The notes below the pieces were generated by a model, which was not told the origin of the DNA, made no database searches, and saw nothing but the letters and a program-made list of their open reading frames with translations. From Actinomycetes bacterium (GTDB taxonomy: Bacteria > Actinomycetota > Acidimicrobiia > Acidimicrobiales > Palsa-688): DNA of 19,136 nucleotides. How positions within the stretch are numbered: position 1 is the first letter of the stretch; each line of letters starts with the position of its first letter. A program made the position numbers and the translations under genes. Shown in pieces: positions 14,017 through 19,136 of the stretch. The stretch lies in assembly GCA_021821705.1 (NCBI GenBank), contig JAKACE010000002.1, positions 1 through 19,136 on the forward strand, written 5' to 3'.

Positions 14017-14526
14017 TTACAGGACGATCTCGGCGACGGAGCGGTACTCGGCGCCCTGGGGCCTGAGCAGGCTCTGCACCACGGTGACCGATCGGACCGG
14101 CCATGAGGCGGACAGTTCGTTGCGCAGGCCGGGCACCCCGCGCAGATCTGCCCCCCTGCGGGAGCGTGCCAGGGTGACGTGCCCCAGGAAGGGCCTGTCA
14201 GCAGGAGGCTGGCCGATGTCTGCCGTCAGCTCGGCCACACTGGCGGCCAGCGTGGCCAGGCCGCTCACAGGCCAGATGACGAGGCCCGGCCCGAGCAGGC
14301 GGGTGGTGGGCCCACCGGTTGCGACCACACCGGGGGCCGGGGCCATGGATTGCAGGCGGCCGAGGAGCTCCTCGAGCTGTGGGGACGTGAGCTCACCGAG
14401 GAAGCGCAGGGTGACATGCCACTGCTGTGGCGGGGACCAGCGCAGTACCGCCAGGGGCGGCCGCGGGGCCGACGCCAGGACTTCGGCGGCCCGCTCGTCC
14501 GGCCAGACGGCGACGAAGCAGCGCAC
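14017..14526 (-). CDS. thpR: RNA 2',3'-cyclic phosphodiesterase / 2'-5' RNA ligase (2H family)
   Basis: The 169-residue protein is a 2H phosphoesterase. The two HxT motifs that form the active site are HVTLRFLGEL (H37, T39) and HVTLARSRRG (H116, T118). The spacing and the N-terminal MRCFVAVWP (the RxFxAxxxP pattern) fit ThpR/LigT, whose members open 2',3'-cyclic phosphates and in vitro join tRNA half-molecules through 2'-5' bonds. Length is normal for the family. Start is GTG 14526, with no clear Shine-Dalgarno. The gene lies 92 bp after the DinB gene in the same direction and is separated from recA by the tandem repeats and the SOS promoter. The cellular role is not known in most bacteria. 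Confidence 0.9.
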   Translation of the reverse strand: MRCFVAVWPDERAAEVLASAPRPPLAVLRWSPPQQWHVTLRFLGELTSPQLEELLGRLQSMAPAPGVVATGGPTTRLLGPGLVIWPVSGLATLAASVAELTADIGQPPADRPFLGHVTLARSRRGADLRGVPGLRNELSASWPVRSVTVVQSLLRPQGAEYRSVAEIVL

Positions 14527-14618
14527 TTCTCAGACGGACGGCGCTCCGGCCGTTGCCGCCGGGGTTGCGGGCCACCTCGAGCGGAGCCGGGTGACGGGAC
14601 CAGGCCTCCGGGCCGGGG

Positions 14619-15134
14619 TCACCAGCCCACGGCCCCGTCGAGCATCTCGCGCAGGATATCGGCGTGGCCGTTGTGGCGGGCGTACTCCTCGACCATGTGG
14701 TTGTAGATCCAACGCAGGGACACGGGCTGGCCCCGCCGGGCTCCCGTCTGCTCGAGGGAGCGGGCCGCAGCCACCCGCCGGCTGGCTTCGCACTCGGCCC
14801 GCCAGGTCGCCAGATCCTCCACCCAGCTGGCACCTGATACCTCGAAATCCTCGTCAGTGGCGCCCATGCCCCAGATGGGCACGGCCGTCTCGTCCCGGTC
14901 GAGGACGGCACGGAACCAGTGCCTTTCGACTTCGGCCATATGGCGCACCAGGCCGTGGAGGGACAGGGCCGAGCTCGGCACCGGTCGGCGCTTTCGGGCG
15001 TCGTCGTCGAGCCCCTCGCACTTGAGCAGGAGCGTGGCGCGGTGGAACTCGAGCCACGCCTCGACCATTTCCCGCTCGGCGAGGAGGTACCCCGGTTCGT
15101 TCCGTCTGGGGTCGGCTATCTCGTAGACAGGCAT
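14619..15134 (-). CDS. DinB superfamily protein (DUF664)
   Basis: This 171-residue four-helix-bundle protein belongs to the DinB/YfiT group, DUF664 branch. The pattern WLEFHRATLLLKCEGLDDD at the N-terminus, LVRHMAEVERHWF in the middle and NHMVEEYARHNGHADILREMLDG at the end is typical. Candidate metal ligands are H65, H154 and H157, with H146 another option. Many actinobacterial relatives act with mycothiol or bacillithiol as metal-dependent thiol transferases, but the specific reaction is unknown here. ATG 15134 was chosen because family similarity begins soon after it and AAGG lies upstream. An in-frame ATG at 15179 would add 15 residues lying inside an inverted repeat. The gene is divergent from miaB and heads the thpR transcript. 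Confidence 0.85.
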   Translation of the reverse strand: MPVYEIADPRRNEPGYLLAEREMVEAWLEFHRATLLLKCEGLDDDARKRRPVPSSALSLHGLVRHMAEVERHWFRAVLDRDETAVPIWGMGATDEDFEVSGASWVEDLATWRAECEASRRVAAARSLEQTGARRGQPVSLRWIYNHMVEEYARHNGHADILREMLDGAVGW

Positions 15135-15173
15135 GTCGGCTACCTTGCGTCCTGGTCGGCGGGGCGGGCCAAT

Positions 15174-15221
15174 GGTCACCTCGGGAGCAGGCTGGCGGGG
15201 ACCCGCTCAACCGAGGTGACC
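15174..15221. repeat. Long inverted repeat upstream of the DinB gene
   Basis: GGTCACCTCGG (15174-15184) is perfectly repeated in reverse as CCGAGGTGACC (15211-15221). The 26-nt centre holds further pairings, GAGC/GCTC and GCGGG/CCCGC. On the minus strand the repeat would start almost at the predicted transcription start, forming a 5'-terminal stem-loop in the DinB mRNA. It cannot be an end-of-gene terminator since both neighbours diverge from it. Confidence 0.65.
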
Positions 15222-15228
15222 GAGGGTC

Positions 15229-15234
15229 ATGTTA
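15229..15234 (-). promoter_or_regulatory. Putative -10 box of the DinB-thpR transcript
   Basis: TAACAT on the minus strand matches TANNNT. A start about seven bases later (near 15222) would fall at the edge of the inverted repeat. No clear -35 is seen. Confidence 0.4.
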
Positions 15235-15345
15235 GCCCGTCCCGCGGGTGCCCATCTACGCGCCCTGCCCAGCTTCCCGCAGCCCGCCTGCCTATGCATG
15301 CGCAGGCCGCCGACCATCCGCTCGCGACCTGCCGGCGCCGGGCCT

Positions 15346-15351
15346 TAAGCT
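15346..15351 (+). promoter_or_regulatory. Putative -10 box, leaderless miaB transcript
   Basis: TAAGCT matches TANNNT, with six bases to GTG 15358, so the mRNA could begin at the start codon. No Shine-Dalgarno precedes this GTG. A dyad GCCTGC-N10-GCAGGC (15286-15307) lies upstream and might bind a regulator. Confidence 0.45.
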
Positions 15352-15357
15352 CGTGGG

Positions 15358-16926
15358 GTGGCACAACCAGACCAGGTCCCGAAGAGCGCGCCGGCGCAAC
15401 CCGGCCCCCGGGTTACGGCAGCCGGGCAAGCAAAAGAGGCGCAAAGCGGGCAATTCGTAGGCGCGGCCGTGCGGCGGTACTACGTCCGGACCTTCGGGTG
15501 CCAGATGAACGAGCATGACTCCGAACGCCTGGCGGGCCTGTTCGAGGCTCAGGGCATGGTCCCGGCCGCCGCACCCGAGGACGCGGACGTGGTCGTCCTC
15601 AACACATGCTGTATCCGTGAGAACGCCGACAACCGCCTCTACGGCAACCTCGGCCAACTCCGGTCGGTCAAAGAGCAGAGGCCCGGTATGCAGATAGCCG
15701 TCGGAGGGTGCCTGGCCCAGAAGGACCGCGAGAAGGTCCTCGAGCGGGCGCCCTGGGTGGACGCGGTCTTCGGGACCCACAACGTGGGACGGGCCGCCCA
15801 ACTCCTGGAGACCGCCCTCTCGGCGGGGCCCCAGGTGGAGGTCCTCGAGGCGGCGGAGCAGGAGGCGGACGAGTTCCCCTCGGCGCTGCCGGTGCGCCGG
15901 GAGCTACCGTTTTCGGCCTGGGTCACAGTCCAGGTCGGTTGCGACAACAAATGCGCGTTCTGCATCGTCCCATCGGTACGCGGCAAGGAGATCAGCCGGC
16001 CCTTCGGCCAGATCGTGCACGAGGTGACCAGGCTTGCAGCCGAGGGCACCACCGAGGTGACCCTTCTCGGCCAGAACGTCAACTCCTACGGGCGCGATCT
16101 TGCCCTGCGCGCCCGGGGCGAAGCCGATTGGCGGGCCTGGGCCGAGCTGACAGGCGAGGAGTGGTCCAGGGGTGAGTCCCCCCGGGCCCGGCCCCTCTTT
16201 GCCGACCTTCTCGAGGCCGTGGCCCGGGTCGAGGGCATACGGCGCGTCCGTTTTACCAGCCCTCACCCCAAGGATCTGAGACCTGAGACGATCGGGGCCA
16301 TGGCTGCGCAGGAAGCCGTCTGCCCCCACCTGCACCTGCCCCTGCAGTCCGGCAGCGACCGTGTGCTGGCCTTGATGAGGAGGGGCTACACGGCCCAGCG
16401 GTACCTCGACCGTCTCGCGGCGGCGCGGGCGGCGGTGGGCGACCTGGCCGTCACTACAGACATAATCGTCGGGTTCCCCGGCGAGACCGAGGAAGATTTC
16501 CAGCGGACCCTCGAAGTCGCCGCCGAGGCCGAGTACGACAGCGCGTACACTTTCATCTTCTCGCCCCGGCCGGGCACTGAGGCGGCGACTTGGGAGGACC
16601 GCTACGTTCCCGACCAAGTGTGCGCAGATCGCTTCGCACGGTTGCGGGCGGTCGTGGAGCGAAGCGCGCTGCGAAAGCACCAGGCCCGTGTGGGCCTGGT
16701 CGAAGAGGTGCTCGTCGAAGGGCCGGCCAAGAAGGGTGGGGAGGGGATGTTCTCGGGCCGCACCCGCCAGAACAAGCTGGTCCACCTGCAGGGGGACCGT
16801 CTGCGGCCCGGGGCTGTCGTTGAGGTCCGGGTGGACGCCGCCGCTCCGCACTTCCTAAGGGGCTCTTACCTGCGCACTCTGGCCCAACCCCGCCATCGCA
16901 GCCTGATACCCGTGATGGCGCACTGA
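15358..16926 (+). CDS. miaB: tRNA-2-methylthio-N6-dimethylallyladenosine synthase
   Basis: MiaB is a radical-SAM enzyme that adds a methylthio group to i6A37 of tRNAs, acting after MiaA. The 522-residue protein has cluster cysteines C48 (RTFGCQMNEHDSE), C84 (LNTCCIRENA; an extra C85 follows) and C118 (VGGCLAQ) in its N-terminal domain. The radical-SAM motif CDNKCAFC (C195, C199, C202) is followed by IVPSVRGKE, and a TRAM domain lies near 440-510. FGCQMNEHDSE and CAFCIVPSVRG are MiaB signatures. An N-terminal tail of about 38 Ala/Gln-rich residues is extra. GTG 15469 would remove it, but the -10 box fits GTG 15358. miaA starts two bases after the stop, and the genes through hflX look like one operon. 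Confidence 0.95.
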   Translation: MAQPDQVPKSAPAQPGPRVTAAGQAKEAQSGQFVGAAVRRYYVRTFGCQMNEHDSERLAGLFEAQGMVPAAAPEDADVVVLNTCCIRENADNRLYGNLGQLRSVKEQRPGMQIAVGGCLAQKDREKVLERAPWVDAVFGTHNVGRAAQLLETALSAGPQVEVLEAAEQEADEFPSALPVRRELPFSAWVTVQVGCDNKCAFCIVPSVRGKEISRPFGQIVHEVTRLAAEGTTEVTLLGQNVNSYGRDLALRARGEADWRAWAELTGEEWSRGESPRARPLFADLLEAVARVEGIRRVRFTSPHPKDLRPETIGAMAAQEAVCPHLHLPLQSGSDRVLALMRRGYTAQRYLDRLAAARAAVGDLAVTTDIIVGFPGETEEDFQRTLEVAAEAEYDSAYTFIFSPRPGTEAATWEDRYVPDQVCADRFARLRAVVERSALRKHQARVGLVEEVLVEGPAKKGGEGMFSGRTRQNKLVHLQGDRLRPGAVVEVRVDAAAPHFLRGSYLRTLAQPRHRSLIPVMAH

Positions 16927-16928
16927 GG

Positions 16929-17837
16929 GTGCGCCAGGCTCCACGCCGGCTGGCGCTCGTCGGCCCGACGGCCTGCGCCAAGTCGGCGCTAGCGCTCCTG
17001 GCGGCGAGGGAGCTCGGCGACGTCGAGCTGGTGACAGCCGACTCGATGCAGGTCTACAGGGGTATGGACATCGGCACCGCCAAGCCCACGGTGGCCGAGC
17101 AGGCGGAGGTGCGCCACCACCTCCTCGACGTGGCAGCACCCGAGGAGGACTGGGACGTGGCGCGCTTCGTCGCAGCGGCCCGTCAGGCCGTGGAGGGCAT
17201 CGAGGCACGGGGCCGGCGGCCGCTGCTGGTAGGGGGAACGGGGCTTTACGTGCATGCCCTGGTGGACGGCTTGCGCGTGCCGGGCCGATGGCCCGACGTG
17301 GCGCGCTCGCTGGAGGGAGCCTCCAACGCCGAGCTGTACGCCCGGCTGCACGACCTCGACCCGGTGGCGGCGGCCAGGATCGAGCCCGGGAACCGCCGCC
17401 GCCTGCTGCGTGCAATGGAGGTGACCCTGGGCAGCGGTCGGCCGTTCTCGAGTTTCGGGCCCGGCGTGGGTGCTTTCCCGCCGTCGGGCTGGGACATCGC
17501 CGGGGTATGGCTGCCACGCGCCGTCGTACGCCGGCGAATTGCCGCCCGCTTCGAGGCGATGCTCGAATGCGGGCTCGTGGACGAGGTGCGCCGGCTGCTG
17601 GCCCGGGGGCCTCTGTCGCGCACGGCGCGCCAGGCGCTCGGCTATAGAGAGGTGCTCGCCCATCTCGAGCAGGGTCTGGCTCTGGCCGATGCCAGCGCCC
17701 TGGCCGTGGACCGGACTCGCCAGTTCGCAAGGCGCCAACGGATGTGGTGGCGGCGCGACCCGCGCGTCAGCTGGTTCGGGGCCCCCTCGGACCCGTTGGA
17801 TGTACTGCCCGCTCTCCTGGGAAACTGGGGTCTATGA
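16929..17837 (+). CDS. miaA: tRNA dimethylallyltransferase
   Basis: MiaA transfers a dimethylallyl group from DMAPP to A37 of tRNAs reading UNN codons, making the substrate of MiaB. The 302-residue protein has the expected DSMQVYRGMDIGTAKPT segment (catalytic D38), GGTGLYVHALVDGL, and C-terminal QALGYREV with RQFARRQRMWWRRD. The P-loop reads GPTACAKS (12-19), where the family has GPT-x-x-GK(S/T). The last glycine is Ala17, codon GCC at 16977-16979. Everything else looks functional. GTG 16929 is two bases after the miaB stop, with TGAGG touching it, so coupling is likely. It overlaps dapF by four bases (ATGA). Confidence 0.94.
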   Translation: MRQAPRRLALVGPTACAKSALALLAARELGDVELVTADSMQVYRGMDIGTAKPTVAEQAEVRHHLLDVAAPEEDWDVARFVAAARQAVEGIEARGRRPLLVGGTGLYVHALVDGLRVPGRWPDVARSLEGASNAELYARLHDLDPVAAARIEPGNRRRLLRAMEVTLGSGRPFSSFGPGVGAFPPSGWDIAGVWLPRAVVRRRIAARFEAMLECGLVDEVRRLLARGPLSRTARQALGYREVLAHLEQGLALADASALAVDRTRQFARRQRMWWRRDPRVSWFGAPSDPLDVLPALLGNWGL

Positions 17838-18724
17838 GCGAGGCTCTCTCCGGTGATGCCCCTAGTGGCCAACTGCTGCTGTTCAAGTACGAGGGGCTCG
17901 GCAACGACTTCTTGGTGATGCTCGACCCGCTGGGGGTGTCTCCTATCAGTGCGGACCTGGCTCGGGCGGTCTGCGACCGGCACCGGGGCCTTGGTGCCGA
18001 CGGCCTGTTGCGGGCCGGCCCGGCGCCCGCCAGCGGGGAGGCTTTGACTTTCGAGTTGCGCAACGCGGACGGCACGGAGGCGGAGATGAGCGGTAACGGC
18101 CTGCGGTGCCTGGCCCACGCCGCCCTCGACGAGGGCCTGGTCGACGTGGCGCCGGGAGGCAACTTCGACGTGCTCACCCCCGCCGGACGCCGCCGCGTGA
18201 CCGTGCACCGGCGTTCTGTGGCCTGGGCATGGTGCAGCACGGAGATGGGCCGTCCGCAAGTGAGCGGGGACGCCGAGCGCTGCAATGTCGGGCACGGGCA
18301 ACTGTTCGTCGACGTCGGCAACCCGCACCTGGTGGTGCTCGGCCCGAGCCCGGCCACGGTCGACGTGGCGGCACTGGGACCGCTCCTCAGTGCCCAGGCG
18401 GGACGCTCGACAGGAGGGGTCAACGTGGAGTTCGTCGCCCTCGGCCCTGGCCCCGACGAGCTGACGATGCGGGTGTGGGAGCGCGGCGTCGGTGAGACTC
18501 AGGCGTGCGGGACGGGCTCCGTGGCCGCCGCTACGGCTCTGCACCACTGGGGCCGGGTGGGCAGCAAGGTGACGGTCAACCAGCCGGGTGGCGCTGCCGA
18601 GGTCGAACTGCGCCCGGACGGCGTTGCCCTGCTGAGCGGCCCGAGCCGGCGGGTCGCCCGCTGCGTTGTCGAGCCGCGGTGGCTGCTTGAGACCGCCGCC
18701 GGGCTGCCCGGCTGGGCCCCATGA
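17834..18724 (+). CDS. dapF: Diaminopimelate epimerase
   Basis: DapF interconverts LL- and meso-diaminopimelate by a two-cysteine, cofactor-free mechanism, completing the pathway begun by DapA and DapB elsewhere in the window. The 296-residue protein has KYEGLGNDFLV at the N-terminus. The two catalytic cysteines are C92 in EMSGNGLRC and C225 in ETQACGTGSVAAA. NPHLV and the ERG before the second cysteine are also present. The frame is open upstream of 17834, but ATG 17834 overlaps the miaA stop as ATGA and precedes the conserved region by the normal distance. It overlaps hflX in the same ATGA manner. Length is normal (270-300). Confidence 0.95.
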   Translation: MSEALSGDAPSGQLLLFKYEGLGNDFLVMLDPLGVSPISADLARAVCDRHRGLGADGLLRAGPAPASGEALTFELRNADGTEAEMSGNGLRCLAHAALDEGLVDVAPGGNFDVLTPAGRRRVTVHRRSVAWAWCSTEMGRPQVSGDAERCNVGHGQLFVDVGNPHLVVLGPSPATVDVAALGPLLSAQAGRSTGGVNVEFVALGPGPDELTMRVWERGVGETQACGTGSVAAATALHHWGRVGSKVTVNQPGGAAEVELRPDGVALLSGPSRRVARCVVEPRWLLETAAGLPGWAP

Positions 18725-19136
18725 CCCTCATCGAGCGCACTTTCAGGGAAAAGATCGTCCTGGTAGGCGTAACTCTGCCGCCCGAGGAACAGTTGCCGGC
18801 CGGAGTCAGCGGCGAGGAGCAGACGGAGTTGCACCTGGATGAGCTGGCATCGCTGGTCGCTACCGCCGGGGCGGACGTGGTGGCCAGGGTCCACCAGAGG
18901 CGAGAGCGGCCCGATCCGGCCACCTACGTCGGGCGTGGCAAGGCGCAAGAGGTCCGGGACGTCTCGGAGATGTGGGACGCCGACACGGTCGTGTTCGACG
19001 ACGAGCTTTCGCCGGCACAGTCGAGGAACCTGGAGAAGATCCTCGGCCGCACCGCCATAGACAGGACGGCCGTGATCCTGGACATCTTCGCTCAGAACGC
19101 CCGCAGCGAGGAGGGCAAGGCTCAGGTCGAGCTGGC
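18721..19136 (+). CDS. hflX: GTPase HflX, N-terminal part (cut by window end)
   Basis: The frame begins at ATG 18721, overlapping the dapF stop, and runs off the end after 138 codons. The visible part matches the HflX N-terminal domain. [10 protein letters not shown] is followed by [19 protein letters not shown], the signature [36 protein letters not shown], and [27 protein letters not shown]. The GTPase domain would lie beyond the window. HflX is a ribosome-associated GTPase that splits stalled or stressed 70S ribosomes and confers antibiotic tolerance in some actinobacteria. Its place after miaA and dapF agrees with the mycobacterial order. Confidence 0.95.
   Translation, partial: [138 protein letters not shown]

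Noticed and set aside
13856..15025. 389-codon plus-strand frame opposite thpR and the DinB gene
   Set aside because: Its composition follows the tandem repeat and antisense reading; thpR and the DinB gene on the other strand carry real motifs.

Overview
The window is very GC-rich and almost entirely coding, with strong third-position GC, frequent GTG starts and 1-16 bp gene overlaps. Gene content and order point to a high-GC actinobacterium. The series M16 protease, dapB, dapA, rnj, ftsK, pgsA, cinA, recA, miaB, miaA, dapF, hflX follows the order known from Mycobacterium tuberculosis. Extra thrB and rimO genes between ftsK and pgsA, and the lack of thyX and recX, suggest a deep-branching lineage such as Acidimicrobiia. 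That last assignment is inference from gene order only.

Layout. Positions 3-11860 (+) hold an M16 zinc protease, dapB, dapA, rnj (RNase J), ftsK, thrB, rimO, pgsA and cinA, mostly overlapping or a few bases apart. Positions 11905-15134 (-) hold, in transcription order, a DinB/DUF664 protein, thpR, recA and a small orphan protein resembling only the coiled-coil exit-gate part of GyrA/ParC. Positions 15358-19136 (+) hold miaB, miaA, dapF and hflX, the last cut by the window end. The central block is inverted relative to both flanks.

Functions. DapA, DapB and DapF supply meso-diaminopimelate and lysine for cell wall and protein, and ThrB acts on the threonine branch of the same aspartate family. 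RimO and MiaB are paralogous radical-SAM methylthiotransferases for ribosomal protein S12 and tRNA. MiaA makes the i6A substrate of MiaB. RNase J handles RNA turnover, FtsK chromosome segregation, PgsA phospholipid synthesis, CinA NMN recycling or nucleotide clean-up, and RecA recombination and SOS induction.

Regulation visible in sequence. recA has a perfect actinobacterial-type SOS box (CGAAC-N4-GTTTG) overlapping the -35 of a well-spaced promoter, and a strong palindromic terminator. Three genes or mini-genes (rimO, miaB, a mini-ORF before dapA) show a TANNNT -10 box 6-7 nt before the start codon, the signature of leaderless mRNAs. The least ordinary item is the GyrA exit-gate-like orphan downstream of recA, where recX usually lies. 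It has its own promoter, a strong ribosome binding site and an upstream region crowded with inverted repeats. A 19-bp tandem repeat next to the SOS box, a long inverted repeat before the DinB gene and a 16-bp palindrome before ftsK are further unexplained elements.
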